Below, piece after piece: positions 47,857 to 57,489 of a DNA stretch of 64,000 nucleotides. The stretch is from assembly GCF_019331695.1 (NCBI RefSeq), contig NZ_JAHBBI010000003.1, positions 234,120-298,119 on the forward strand. The letters run 5' to 3'. The notes below the pieces were generated by a model, which saw nothing but the letters and a program-made list of their open reading frames with translations, searched no databases and was not told where the DNA came from. This stretch comes from Bifidobacterium pluvialisilvae (lineage in GTDB: Bacteria; Actinomycetota; Actinomycetes; Actinomycetales; Bifidobacteriaceae). The position numbers and the translations under genes are program-made. Every line of letters starts with the position of its first letter. Within the stretch, counting starts at the first letter, position 1.

Positions 47857-50715
47857 ATGGTTCTGTCCTCGCAGGAGACGAGTACGGCGACGGCAGACAG
47901 GAGACTGCTCGTCGTCGATGGCCATTCGCTGGCGTTCCGCGCCTATTTCGCGCTGCCCGTCGACAACTTCAGCACGGAGTCTGGTCTCGCCACCAATGCG
48001 GTGTGGGGTTTCGCCAACATGCTGTCGAGGGTCATCCTCGACGAGCATCCCACGCACGTTGCGGTGGCGTTCGACGTCAAGGGGGGCACGTTCCGCAACG
48101 AGCTGCTGCCGCAGTACAAGGGCACGCGCGACGCTGCCCCGGAGGACCTGCTCGAGCAGCTGCCCGTCATCCAGGACATGCTCAAGGCACTGGGCGTCAC
48201 CTATATTGAAAAGCCGGGGTACGAGGGCGACGACGTCATCGGCACGCTGGCGACGATGGGGGAGCGGGCCGGTTTCGACACATTGGTCCTGTCCGGAGAC
48301 CGTGACGCGTTCCAGCTGATCGATGATTCCATCACCGTGCTCTATCCCGGGCATCATTTCAAGGACCTCAAGCATATGACGCCCCAGGCCGTCGAGGAGA
48401 AGTACAAGGTGTCTCCGCGGCAGTACCCCGATCTGGCCGCATTGCGGGGCGAGACCGCGGACAACATCCCCGGTGTTCCCGGTGTAGGCGACGGATTCGC
48501 CGCGAAATGGCTCAACCAGTTCGGCTCCCTGGATGGCATCATCGACCATGCGGACGAGATCAAGGGCAAGAAGGGCGAGGCCCTGCGCGAGCATATCGAG
48601 CAGGTGAAGCTGAACCGGCAGGTCAATGCGCTGGTCCGGGATCTCGACCTCGGTGTGGAGATTGACGAGCTCGTGCTCTCCCCGCCGAATCTCACCGCCG
48701 TCGACAAGCTGTTCGCCAGACTCGAGTTCGGTCCGCGAACCAAGTCCCGTGTGCTCAAGGCGTTCCCTGAAGGCATCACGGAGACGGATCATGACGACGG
48801 GAACGACACCGATGGCGCGGACATCGCGGAGCCACAGATCGATGTGCTGCCTTCGGATGGCGACGCATCCATCATGACCGGGTTCCGGGCTTGGGCGACG
48901 GAGCACATTGCTGGCCGCATCGCGCCGGGCACGGCCCCGACCGCTGCCGGCGACATCGCCGACCCCACGGGGACCGCCGAATCCTTCTGGACGATGCTCG
49001 CCGATGGGTCGACACGGCTTGGCACCAGCCATCTGACCTCGCTGGTCCTCGTCTCACCGGACAACCATGCCGTCATCCTGGACCGTGAACAGGCGCAGAC
49101 CTGCCGTGAGGCACTCGTCTCATTGCTCGAATCCCATTCCGGCTCGCTCGCCATGCATGGCTATAAGGAGCAGCACCATCTTCTCGCATCCATCGGCATC
49201 GACGTTCCACATCCCTGGTTCGATACGCAGCTTGCGGGCTATCTGGTCGAATCGGACTATCATCCCGATTCTCTGGATGCCGCCGCGACGCATTTTCTGG
49301 ACATCGTTCCCGACGAATCGAATCAGCCCGTCCAGGGGGAGCTGTCGTTCGACGATGCCGGGGACTCCCCGGAGCCGGGCAGGACGGAGGCCGACATCCG
49401 CGCGCGGAGGGGCGCATACGTCGTTGAACTGACACGCCATCTCGTGCCCATGACCGTACGGCGCGAGCAGTATTCGCTGCTGCACACCATGGAGATTCCC
49501 GTCTCCCAGGTCCTTGCCGGCATGGAATCGACGGGGGCGGCGGTCGATGAGGAAAGGCTGACCGGCATGCGCGACCGCTTCGCCACTGAGGCCCGCGAGG
49601 CCCAGGAGCAGGCCTGGCAGGCGGCGGGAAGGCAGATCAACCTGCAAAGTCCGAAGCAGCTGCAGTCCGTGCTGTTCGACGACATGGGACTGCGTGGCAC
49701 CCGCAAGACCAAATCCGGCGGATACACCACCGACGCCGCGGCCTTGCAGGAGATGGCCATCCGCAACGTGAACAACGAACGGGCGTCCACGTTCCTCGTG
49801 GCGTTGCTGCGGCATCGAGAGACCAACAAGCTCAAGCAGATCGTGCAGAGCCTGCTCGACGAGGTCAACCATGACGACGGACGCATCCACACCACGTTCG
49901 AACAGACCGTCGCCGCCACCGGCAGGCTGAGCTCCGCCGCACCCAACCTGCAGAACATTCCCAACCGCAATGCCGCCGGACGTGAGATCCGCAGCGCGTT
50001 CGTGCCGGGGGAGGGTTTTGTGTCGCTGATGAGCTGCGACTATTCGCAGGTGGAGTTGCGCATCATGGCGCATTGCTCCGGCGATGAGGCCCTGATCGAG
50101 GCGTTCCGCTCGGGCGCCGACTTCCACCGGTATGTGGCGTCGCTCGTCTACGGCATCCCGATGGACGAGATCACCGGTGACCAGCGCTCCCACGTCAAGG
50201 CGATGAGCTACGGACTCGCGTACGGCCTGAGCACCTACGGCCTGGCACAGCAGTTGAAGATATCGCCGGCCGAGGCCGATGTGCTCAAGGACAAGTATTT
50301 CGCCACATTCGGCAAGGTGCACGAATACCTCGAGGGGCTGGTGTCCCAGGCGCGCAGCAACGGCTACACGGAGACGCTGTTCGGCCGGCGCCGATACTTC
50401 CCGGGTCTCAGGTCCGGCAGCCGAAGGGTCCGCGACGCCGCCGAGCGCGCCGCACTCAACGCGCCGATTCAGGGGACCGCGGCCGACATCATGAAGCTCG
50501 CCATGATCAAGGCGGATGCGGAGCTGCGCGAACACGACATGCGCAGCCGCATCATCCTGCAGATTCATGACGAACTCGTGCTGGAAATAGCCCCCGGCGA
50601 GTCCGAACAGGCCACGTCGCTCATCAGCGACGCCATGGAGCATGCGGTGAGCCTCGACGTGCCGCTCGACGTCTCCACCGGCATCGGCGACGACTGGCAG
50701 CTTGCCGCGCACTGA
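47857..50715 (+). CDS. polA: DNA polymerase I
   Basis: PolA (952 aa) processes Okazaki fragments and fills repair gaps. The N-terminal 5' nuclease domain (about 15-310) has VVDGHSLAFRAYFA, VAFDVKGGTFRNE and GDRDAFQLID. The polymerase domain has motif A SCDYSQVELRIMAH (about 727), motif B RSHVKAMSYGLAYG and motif C QIHDELVLE (about 901). The middle 3'-5' exonuclease-like domain lacks the DxE motif I, although FDTQLAGYL survives, so proofreading is probably lost as in mycobacterial and Taq enzymes. It follows pdtaR by 30 bases. Confidence 0.97.
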   Translation: MVLSSQETSTATADRRLLVVDGHSLAFRAYFALPVDNFSTESGLATNAVWGFANMLSRVILDEHPTHVAVAFDVKGGTFRNELLPQYKGTRDAAPEDLLEQLPVIQDMLKALGVTYIEKPGYEGDDVIGTLATMGERAGFDTLVLSGDRDAFQLIDDSITVLYPGHHFKDLKHMTPQAVEEKYKVSPRQYPDLAALRGETADNIPGVPGVGDGFAAKWLNQFGSLDGIIDHADEIKGKKGEALREHIEQVKLNRQVNALVRDLDLGVEIDELVLSPPNLTAVDKLFARLEFGPRTKSRVLKAFPEGITETDHDDGNDTDGADIAEPQIDVLPSDGDASIMTGFRAWATEHIAGRIAPGTAPTAAGDIADPTGTAESFWTMLADGSTRLGTSHLTSLVLVSPDNHAVILDREQAQTCREALVSLLESHSGSLAMHGYKEQHHLLASIGIDVPHPWFDTQLAGYLVESDYHPDSLDAAATHFLDIVPDESNQPVQGELSFDDAGDSPEPGRTEADIRARRGAYVVELTRHLVPMTVRREQYSLLHTMEIPVSQVLAGMESTGAAVDEERLTGMRDRFATEAREAQEQAWQAAGRQINLQSPKQLQSVLFDDMGLRGTRKTKSGGYTTDAAALQEMAIRNVNNERASTFLVALLRHRETNKLKQIVQSLLDEVNHDDGRIHTTFEQTVAATGRLSSAAPNLQNIPNRNAAGREIRSAFVPGEGFVSLMSCDYSQVELRIMAHCSGDEALIEAFRSGADFHRYVASLVYGIPMDEITGDQRSHVKAMSYGLAYGLSTYGLAQQLKISPAEADVLKDKYFATFGKVHEYLEGLVSQARSNGYTETLFGRRRYFPGLRSGSRRVRDAAERAALNAPIQGTAADIMKLAMIKADAELREHDMRSRIILQIHDELVLEIAPGESEQATSLISDAMEHAVSLDVPLDVSTGIGDDWQLAAH

Positions 50716-50740
50716 GCGCACTGAACGGAAGGAGCCCGAC

Positions 50741-51637
50741 ATGGCCGAAGAACCAAGCCTGTACCAGATCGTGAACGTGCTGGAGACGCTGTATCCCCTG
50801 CGGTACGCGGAGGAGTGGGATGAGCCCGGGCTCATCGTGGGCGATCCCGCCTGGTCGGTGAGCCGCATCTACTGCGCGGTCGATCCCACCTCCGAAATCG
50901 TGGACGAGGCGATCGCCCATGGCGCCAGCCTGCTCATCACCCATCATCCGCTGTTCTTCCGTTCGGTGCATGAGGTGTCCGGACTGGGCTTCCGCGGCGA
51001 TATCGTCAATCGGCTCGTCGAACACCATTGCGCGTTATGGGTGGGCCATACGAACGCGGACTCCGCGCACCGCGGCACCGCCCACGCGTTCGCCGACCGT
51101 CTCGGACTCGTCGACCAGCGGCCATTGGTCCCCATTCATGACGACCGCAGTGAATTCTCGGTGGGATTGGGCCGTGTGGGCTCATTGCCTGAGCCGACGA
51201 CGCTGCGTGAACTGGCGACGCGTGTGGCACGGCTCCTTCCCGAAACCTCCTTGGGCATCCAGGTGGCCGGCGACCCGGACGAACCGGTACGGCTCGTGGC
51301 CACGCTGCCCGGCTCCGGCGATTCGCTGTTCGACGAGGTCCGTGCCAGCGGCGCCGACGTGTACATCACCAGCGACCTGCGACATCATCCGGCCACCGAC
51401 GCCTGGCAGCAGGCGAAATATGAGACGCGTCTGCGCGCACAAGGATTCGCCGTCGGCCATGGCGACGCCACACCTCGTCCCGCCCTGATCAACACCCCGC
51501 ATTCGGCCATCGAACGCTCGCTGTTCCATTATCTCGTCGGCGATGTGCGGGACGCCATCGCGAACCGGCTCGGCGTGACGATTCCCGTGGAATTGTCGCA
51601 GACCAATACGGATCCCTGGACGTTCCGCATGGGCTGA
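50741..51637 (+). CDS. Nif3-like dinuclear metal center protein
   Basis: This 298-residue member of the Nif3/YbgI family (GTP cyclohydrolase I type 2-like) forms toroidal hexamers with a two-metal site. Ligand blocks are LLITHHPLFF, VGHTNADSAHRG and, near the C terminus, AVGHGDATPRPALINTPHSAIE with a YITSDLRHHPATDA segment. The biochemical function is unknown despite wide conservation. The ATG at 50741 follows GGAAGGAG. It is 25 bases after polA and probably in the same transcript. Bifidobacterial members are of the short form without a central PII-like insertion. Confidence 0.92.
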   Translation: MAEEPSLYQIVNVLETLYPLRYAEEWDEPGLIVGDPAWSVSRIYCAVDPTSEIVDEAIAHGASLLITHHPLFFRSVHEVSGLGFRGDIVNRLVEHHCALWVGHTNADSAHRGTAHAFADRLGLVDQRPLVPIHDDRSEFSVGLGRVGSLPEPTTLRELATRVARLLPETSLGIQVAGDPDEPVRLVATLPGSGDSLFDEVRASGADVYITSDLRHHPATDAWQQAKYETRLRAQGFAVGHGDATPRPALINTPHSAIERSLFHYLVGDVRDAIANRLGVTIPVELSQTNTDPWTFRMG

Positions 51638-51700
51638 ACGCCGGACGATTGCCATGATGCGTCACCAATGCGTCATGATGCATTGGGAGCAGGCCTGCCC

Positions 51701-52360
51701 TCACCGTTTCGCCGCTCCGGACGCTTTGAGCCAATGCACGGCGAGCTGAGTGCGGTTCGTCAGCCCCGTCCGTTCGAGGATCGCGCTGACGCGGTTGCGT
51801 ACGGTGCCTTCGCCAAGGAACACGCGGGCGGCGATCTGACGGTTGTCAAGCCCCTCGGCCACCAAGGAGGCAATCGCCCGGTCACGGTCGTTGAGATCGG
51901 AGAATTCGTCGGGGACTGCCGATGACGTGTCGTCCGCGGCGCCGGTGCCGGCGCCGGTGAGTTTGCCGATCACATCGGAGCCAAGCACCACCTGCCCGGC
52001 CATGACCGCGTGAAGCGCGGGGGCCACGGCGGTGACGTCCTGCTTGATGAGATACCCTTTGGCGCCGAGTCCCATGGCCTGCTCGATGTATGACCGGTCC
52101 GCGAACGTGGTGAGGAACAGGATGCGTGCGGCCGGGTCGCGTCGCAGTATCTCACGTGCCGCGGCGATGCCGTCGCGTCCCGGCATCTGGATGTCGATGA
52201 GCAGGATGTCCGGGTGGTTCGCCGGCTCGCGGAAGTAGTCGGCCAAGGCCGCGTCGCCGTCGTTGGCGGTCCATAATACGTCCGCCGTGCCGGTGGCGGT
52301 GAGGATGGTGGCCAGCGATTGGCAGACAATCGGATCGTCGTCCACGATGGCGATTCTCAT
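51701..52360 (-). CDS. NarL/LuxR-family response regulator
   Basis: This 219-residue regulator has a receiver domain with DDD (7-9), phosphoacceptor D56 in DILLIDIQMPGRDG and KGYLIKQD, and a C-terminal LuxR-type helix-turn-helix (LNDRDRAIASLVAEGLDNRQIAARVFLGEGTVRNRVSAILERTG). It follows the histidine kinase gene by 70 bases on the same strand and is the likely controller of the divergent ABC exporter operon at 53888-57489, whose upstream region carries ATGACA inverted repeats. Confidence 0.95.
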   Translation of the reverse strand: MRIAIVDDDPIVCQSLATILTATGTADVLWTANDGDAALADYFREPANHPDILLIDIQMPGRDGIAAAREILRRDPAARILFLTTFADRSYIEQAMGLGAKGYLIKQDVTAVAPALHAVMAGQVVLGSDVIGKLTGAGTGAADDTSSAVPDEFSDLNDRDRAIASLVAEGLDNRQIAARVFLGEGTVRNRVSAILERTGLTNRTQLAVHWLKASGAAKR

Positions 52361-52430
52361 GATGCCGTTCCCTTCCCTGTGTCTTCTTCTCTCATTATCG
52401 GTCTTGTCGTCGGTTCACGCGCACGCCATG

Positions 52431-53654
52431 TCATGCCCTGCTGCGCCATTGCGCCTTCGGCACGGAGACGAACACGCGCCATCCGCCGTCGTATGGTCCG
52501 CATACCGCGGTGCCGTCGAGCGCCCGCACACGCGCCTCGATGTCCGCTATGCCCATGCCGCGGGGAAGGCCTTCGACGTCCGTCTTCGGAGCATCCGTCA
52601 TCGTCCCATGCGTTTTCGCGGGACCATCGTCTAGGATGACAAGCTGCCAGAACGCCGGAAAATCACGCAGGGTGACGGTGGCCTCGCGTGCGTCGCTGTG
52701 ATGGACGACGTTGGCGAGCGCCTCGCGGATGACCGTGGCGAAGCATCGTGCCACCGGCGCCGGGGCTGATGCGATGCCGTTGGCGAGGGCCACTGTGAAG
52801 CCCGGCGCGGCCGCGTCGAACGATTGCGCCGCGTCGGTGATGCGGGCGGTGAAGTCGGTGCCGTCGTCCTCCAGATCGTGTACGGAGCGTCTGACCATGG
52901 TCATGGCGTCGTCCAACGTTCCGCCCACGTCGGCGAATCCCCGGGAGGCGACGGCGTCGCCGGTCGCGTCGGCCACGGCCTTGCCGGCCTGCGTCTGCAT
53001 GATGGCTCGGGTGAGCAGATGGCCGACGTTGTCGTGGATCTCGCGGGCGATGCGCGTGCGTTCGGCGAGTGTGGCCATACGTACCGAACGGTCGCGTTCC
53101 TCGGTAAGGTCGGCGAGTCGTGTCCGTGCCGACCGGGAGGATGCGCGGGCATGGTCCTTGAGGACGAGCAGCTCGCTATGTGCCCGGGACGCGGCCGCGG
53201 CGCATGCGCCGAAGGCGAAGCCCGTCATCGCCGCGATTGTGAGCGTGACGTTCACTGCGATGGCGTCATGCATCCGTATCGGCGCCGCGCAGGCCGGCAC
53301 GATCCATGCCCATCGCGCCAACATCCCGGCGATTGCGGGACCGGCGTCCGATGGAGTCCCGGATGAGGCCGTGCCGGTGCGGGGGACGGGCACGCGGGCC
53401 GTGTCGAAGGCCACGACGGGCAGAAACGCGGCCCAGGATGGGATGACAAGCGCCGCCAACGCATATGCGTCGACGACGATCCATGCATGTCGGGATCCCA
53501 TCAGCCATTCGACTAGTCCCGAGACGGACACCGCCGCAAGCAGGCCCGCCACGAGCGTCGCGTCCACGCCGACGCCGGCAGCGGAATCATGCGTCGCGAT
53601 GGCCAGCGTCATGCCGAGTGCGAGCAGCAGTCCCTTGCCGGTTATCAATCGCAT
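52431..53654 (-). CDS. Sensor histidine kinase, HisKA_3 (NarL-partner) type
   Basis: This 407-residue kinase has five or six membrane segments in the first 155 residues, a coiled linker, a HisKA_3 domain with H207 in RIAREIHDNVGHLL, and a HATPase domain with VIREALANVVHHSDA and PRGMGIADIEARVRAL. The ATG at 53654 follows GAAGGA; 68 residues of open frame upstream have no such site and look non-coding. The short-loop sensor resembles LiaS/DesK-type kinases that sense envelope or membrane stress. Confidence 0.93.
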   Translation of the reverse strand: MRLITGKGLLLALGMTLAIATHDSAAGVGVDATLVAGLLAAVSVSGLVEWLMGSRHAWIVVDAYALAALVIPSWAAFLPVVAFDTARVPVPRTGTASSGTPSDAGPAIAGMLARWAWIVPACAAPIRMHDAIAVNVTLTIAAMTGFAFGACAAAASRAHSELLVLKDHARASSRSARTRLADLTEERDRSVRMATLAERTRIAREIHDNVGHLLTRAIMQTQAGKAVADATGDAVASRGFADVGGTLDDAMTMVRRSVHDLEDDGTDFTARITDAAQSFDAAAPGFTVALANGIASAPAPVARCFATVIREALANVVHHSDAREATVTLRDFPAFWQLVILDDGPAKTHGTMTDAPKTDVEGLPRGMGIADIEARVRALDGTAVCGPYDGGWRVFVSVPKAQWRSRA

Positions 53655-53766
53655 GTCAGTCCTTCGTGATGTTTCTGTCGTCCAGCCTATCGCAGACGAC
53701 GTCATCTCGTGTCCCGTATCGGGAATCCGGGACGGCAATGCGTCGGATGACCGGGGCGGATCATTC

Positions 53767-53803
53767 ATGACAAATGTCATCGCGTGCCCGGCCAAGTCAT
53801 GAC
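53767..53803. promoter_or_regulatory. Candidate operator with two ATGACA elements between the kinase and the exporter
   Basis: ATGACA-AA-TGTCAT (53767-53780) is a perfect inverted repeat. A second palindrome GTCATGAC (53796-53803) has its ATGACA 32 bases from the first, three helical turns. The placement between divergent regulator and exporter genes suggests the binding site of the NarL-type regulator. Confidence 0.45.
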
Positions 53804-53887
53804 ATTCGCCTGTGGCGGATGATGTTCCACAGACGCATGATGGAACCAACGGAACCAACGTATTCGCGGGAGGAAAGGGGAACGGTC

Positions 53888-54907
53888 ATGGATAGTGACG
53901 CAATGATGACAAGGACCTCGCAGGCAATGGCATCGGAACCGACGTCGGCAATGCAAGGCCCGTGTGGGACGTCCGAGGCGGTGATGGTGCATGGGCTCGT
54001 CAAACGCTACGGGGACCTGCTTGCATTGGACTATTTCGACCTTGATGTGCACGAGGGTGAGATCTTCGGTCTGCTTGGCCCGAACGGGTCGGGCAAGACC
54101 ACGGCCATCGGATGCATACTCGCGCTGCTCACCTACGACGCCGGCACGATTCGCGTATTCGGCCAGCCGATGACGCCCACGAACTATGCGCTCAAACGAC
54201 GTATCGGCATCGTGCCGCAGAACGTGGCCGTGTTCAACGAGCTGACGGTCCGGGAGAACATCGACTACTTCTGTTCGCTGTATGTGCCGCGCAGAGCCGA
54301 ACGGGAGCCACTGGTCGAGGAGGCCATCGACTTCGTGGGATTGGGGGAGTTCCGCGACTATCGTCCAGGCAAACTGTCGGGCGGTCTGTTGCGGCGGCTC
54401 AACATCGCGTGCGGCATCGCCCACAAGCCCGACCTCATCTTCTTCGACGAGCCGACCGTGGCCGTGGACCCGCAGAGCCGCAACGCGATACTTGAAGGCA
54501 TCCAGCGGCTCAACGGGAACGGTTCGACCGTGATCTACACGAGCCACTACATGGAGGAGGTCGAGCAGATCTGCGACCGGATCCTCATCATGGACCATGG
54601 CAGGCATCTGGCGCTTGGTACGGCGGACGAGCTCAAGAACATGATCGACGCGGGGGAGCGCATCAGTGCGGAGACGCTCGATCTGACCGAGGAGACGATT
54701 GAGCGTCTGCGGGCGTTGCCGTTCGTCATCGAAGCCGCGTACGACGGGCGCGAACTCGACATGCGCTGCCGTCGTGGCGAGCATAATCTCGTGGACCTGC
54801 TCGCCGTGCTGCGTTCGGCGAACGTCAACGTCGGCCGTCTGACGAGCCGTCCGCCCACGCTGAACGACGTGTTCCTCGAGCTCACCGGCAAGGCGCTCAG
54901 AGACTAG
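53888..54907 (+). CDS. ABC-2 exporter ATP-binding protein (drug/antibiotic type)
   Basis: This 339-residue ATPase of the DrrA/CcmA class has Walker A LGPNGSGKTT, Q-loop IGIVPQNVAVF, signature LSGGLLRRLNIACGI, Walker B LIFFDEPTVAVDP and H-loop YTSHYMEEVE. A C-terminal extension of about 90 residues ends in the DrrA-like PPTLNDVFLELTGKALRD. The start at 53888 follows GGAGGAAAGGGG; the open frame extends further up without support. Two ABC-2 permeases follow (13 bases, then a 14-base overlap). The divergent NarL-type system probably regulates it. Confidence 0.93.
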   Translation: MDSDAMMTRTSQAMASEPTSAMQGPCGTSEAVMVHGLVKRYGDLLALDYFDLDVHEGEIFGLLGPNGSGKTTAIGCILALLTYDAGTIRVFGQPMTPTNYALKRRIGIVPQNVAVFNELTVRENIDYFCSLYVPRRAEREPLVEEAIDFVGLGEFRDYRPGKLSGGLLRRLNIACGIAHKPDLIFFDEPTVAVDPQSRNAILEGIQRLNGNGSTVIYTSHYMEEVEQICDRILIMDHGRHLALGTADELKNMIDAGERISAETLDLTEETIERLRALPFVIEAAYDGRELDMRCRRGEHNLVDLLAVLRSANVNVGRLTSRPPTLNDVFLELTGKALRD

Positions 54908-54920
54908 ACGGGGGTGAATC

Positions 54921-56192
54921 ATGCGGACCACGTTCCTCACCATCATGAAGGTGAACCTGCGCAACCGGATCGCGCTGTTCTGGCTGCTGCTGTTTCCGAT
55001 CATCCTGTCCACCCTGTTCAACGGCGTGTTCGGCAACCTTGAGGACGGCTATAAGGTCAAGCCGGTGCCGATGGCTGTCGTCGCCGACGCGAACTGGAGC
55101 AAGGCCGTCGGCGCACAATCACTGGTCAACGCGTTGAACGGTAATGGCGCTACGGGCGACACCGCCAGGAACGACGAAGGCCGTGATGAAGCCGACACGG
55201 CGAACGATCCGGCCGACGGGCGACGTCTCCTGACCGTGACCGAAACCGACTCCACGCGCAAGGCCATGAGGCTTCTCGCCGACGGCACGGCGAAAGGCTA
55301 CCTGTCGGCGGACGGCGGCGGACGGCTCGTCCTCACCCTCAGCCGGGAGGCCGCCTCCGCATCCCGCGCGGGAACGGGCGAGTCGGAATCGGGCATCTCC
55401 ATATCCGCGCTGAGCACGGTCGTCGACATGTACAACCGCACCGACGCCATGACCCGCCAAACGCTTCAGGACAACCCGAAGGCGACCACAAGCCGGCAGT
55501 TCTGGAACGCCGTCGGCAACAGCGCGAACATGACCCGCGAGACCACGCTCACGAACTTCAAACCGGACGCGATGGCCCGGTATTATTACGCCCTGCTGGG
55601 CATGGCCTGCCTCATGGCGATGTCGTACGCGACCAACGCGGTGAGCATGGTGCAGGCGAACCTGTCCGCATTGGGCATACGGCGCACGGTCGCCCCGCTG
55701 GGACGGGCGGCGCAGCTGCTGGCAGGCTTCCTGGCCTGCTGGCTGTGCTCGTTCGTCGCGCTGCTCATCGCGCTCGTCTACATCCGCTACGTCTGCGACG
55801 TCGGCATCGGCGGACGTGAACCGGCCGCCGTGCTCGCGGTCGCTGCGGCATCGTTCATGGCCAGTTCGGCCGGCACACTGCTCGGTGCGGTTCCCCGACT
55901 GTCGGCCGACGTGAAAAGCGCGCTCGTCAGCGCCATCAGCTGCACGCTGTCGATGTTCACCGGCCTGTACGGCGGTTTCGCCATGCAATTGAGCGACTGG
56001 ATCGCCCGCAACGCACCCGTGCTCGGCACCATCAATCCCGCACAGCAGGTCGTCGACCTGTTCTATTCGCTCATGTACTACGACGGCTACGGCCCGTTCA
56101 TCCGCACCTGCGTCACGCTGCTCGTCATGAGCGCGGTGTTCCTCGCGGTCGGCATGGCCGTGCTCAGGAGGCAACGCTATGAACACCTGTAA
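54921..56192 (+). CDS. ABC-2 type permease
   Basis: This 423-residue protein has one N-terminal helix (IALFWLLLFPIILSTLFNGVF), a large extracytoplasmic loop of about 200 residues, and about five C-terminal helices in the ABC-2 arrangement, ending with FLAVGMAVLRRQRY. The loop is hydrophilic and Ala/Thr-rich with no recognised domain. YhgE/Pip and DrrB-like exporters share this topology. It lies 13 bases after the ATPase gene and its end overlaps the second permease by 14 bases, so all three subunits are made together. Confidence 0.9.
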   Translation: MRTTFLTIMKVNLRNRIALFWLLLFPIILSTLFNGVFGNLEDGYKVKPVPMAVVADANWSKAVGAQSLVNALNGNGATGDTARNDEGRDEADTANDPADGRRLLTVTETDSTRKAMRLLADGTAKGYLSADGGGRLVLTLSREAASASRAGTGESESGISISALSTVVDMYNRTDAMTRQTLQDNPKATTSRQFWNAVGNSANMTRETTLTNFKPDAMARYYYALLGMACLMAMSYATNAVSMVQANLSALGIRRTVAPLGRAAQLLAGFLACWLCSFVALLIALVYIRYVCDVGIGGREPAAVLAVAAASFMASSAGTLLGAVPRLSADVKSALVSAISCTLSMFTGLYGGFAMQLSDWIARNAPVLGTINPAQQVVDLFYSLMYYDGYGPFIRTCVTLLVMSAVFLAVGMAVLRRQRYEHL

Positions 56193-57489
56193 GGCCACCC
56201 TGCGTATTCTTTCCGCGCACAAACTGTACGTCGTCATCTATCTGGTGCTCATCGGCATCCTGGTGTTTTCCATGAGCTGGTCGATGCTGTCCTCCAACGC
56301 CGCATCCGCCAACGCGGCGACCACATACGAGCCCGAACGGCCGACCGTGGCCGTGGTGGACCGGGACGCCAACCGCGGCGGCATCGCGGACGGCATGCGC
56401 GAGTATCTCGCCGCGTCGAGCACGTTGACGGACATCCCCGACGACCCCGAGTCGCTGCAGCAGGCGGTCGCCTCGAACTGGACCGACCTGATCGTCATCA
56501 TTCCCGACGGGTTCGCGCGAGGGATGCTTGACGACGCGGCCGCCGGCCAGTCGGGTCGGTCCGTGGCGTCGTCGGCCGACCGGCCTGACGTGGAGACGGT
56601 GACCAGCTACACATCCGGCGCCGGAACGATGGCCGGCATGACCGTCAACGGATTCCTCGGCAATACACGCACCGCACTGGTCGGATCCGCCGCGGGATCC
56701 ACACGCGCGCCCGGCATGCAGGATCTCGACGAAGCGGTGGACCGGGCGGTCGCGGTCGCACGGGACAAGGACGCGAACCCCGCGATACGGGTGACGGACG
56801 CGGACCACACCGCAGCCGCCGACGCCACGGACGCGGCCCTGAACGGATTCGGCACTATGATGAAGACGGCGGTGTATCCGCTCTTCCTCGCCATGAGCAT
56901 CTGCTCGTCTATCGTGCTCGGAACCTTCGTCACCGGCGAGGTGCGACGACGGCTGATATCCTCACCGCAGCGCATGGCCGTCATGGGACTGCAACGGACC
57001 ACCACGCTGTGCGGTTTCGCGCTCCTGGTGTGCGTGGGGTATCTCGCCGTCGCGTTCGCGCTCATGGCGGCCGCAGGTCTTGACATCGAGCGCGTTCCCG
57101 CCGACGGCCTCGTGATGACGTTCTGCGCCACCTGCGTGTACTCGCTCATCACCGTCGCCTTCGGATTCCTGCTCAGCGAATGCGGCGCCTCCGAAGTGGC
57201 GGCCAACGGGGTCGCCAACATCCTCGGACTGGCCATCCTGTTCACCTCGGGTCTGTCGGTGCCGCTGAGCATGATGCCCATGCCGGTGCTCGCACTCGCC
57301 AAACTGCTGCCCGGTTGGTGGTATTGCACGGCGGTCGACGACGCGCTTGGCGTCGGCACGGCCTCCGAGACCGGCGTCTCCGCCGGAGCGTGGCTGGGTG
57401 GCGTCGGCATGGTCGCCCTGTTCGGCGTGGCGTTCGTCTGCGTCGGCCTGGCCGTTGGCCGCATCCGCCGATCCCGCCCCGCACTTTGA
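56179..57489 (+). CDS. ABC-2 type permease, second subunit
   Basis: This 436-residue protein has the same topology as its neighbour: one helix (LYVVIYLVLIGILVFSMSW), an extracytoplasmic loop of about 190 residues, then about five helices (SICSSIVLGTFVTGE, FALLVCVGYLAVAFALMAAA, FCATCVYSLITVAFGFLL, NILGLAILFTSGLSVPLSM). Two different permeases with one ATPase imply a heterodimeric pore. Substrates of such exporters include peptides, antibiotics and lipids; none can be named here. Confidence 0.9.
   Translation: MNTCKATLRILSAHKLYVVIYLVLIGILVFSMSWSMLSSNAASANAATTYEPERPTVAVVDRDANRGGIADGMREYLAASSTLTDIPDDPESLQQAVASNWTDLIVIIPDGFARGMLDDAAAGQSGRSVASSADRPDVETVTSYTSGAGTMAGMTVNGFLGNTRTALVGSAAGSTRAPGMQDLDEAVDRAVAVARDKDANPAIRVTDADHTAAADATDAALNGFGTMMKTAVYPLFLAMSICSSIVLGTFVTGEVRRRLISSPQRMAVMGLQRTTTLCGFALLVCVGYLAVAFALMAAAGLDIERVPADGLVMTFCATCVYSLITVAFGFLLSECGASEVAANGVANILGLAILFTSGLSVPLSMMPMPVLALAKLLPGWWYCTAVDDALGVGTASETGVSAGAWLGGVGMVALFGVAFVCVGLAVGRIRRSRPAL

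Noticed and set aside
51665..51686. Inverted repeat CCAATGC/GCATTGG between the Nif3 gene and the convergent regulator gene
   Set aside because: Seven base pairs with an eight-base loop and no T run; too weak to call a terminator with confidence.
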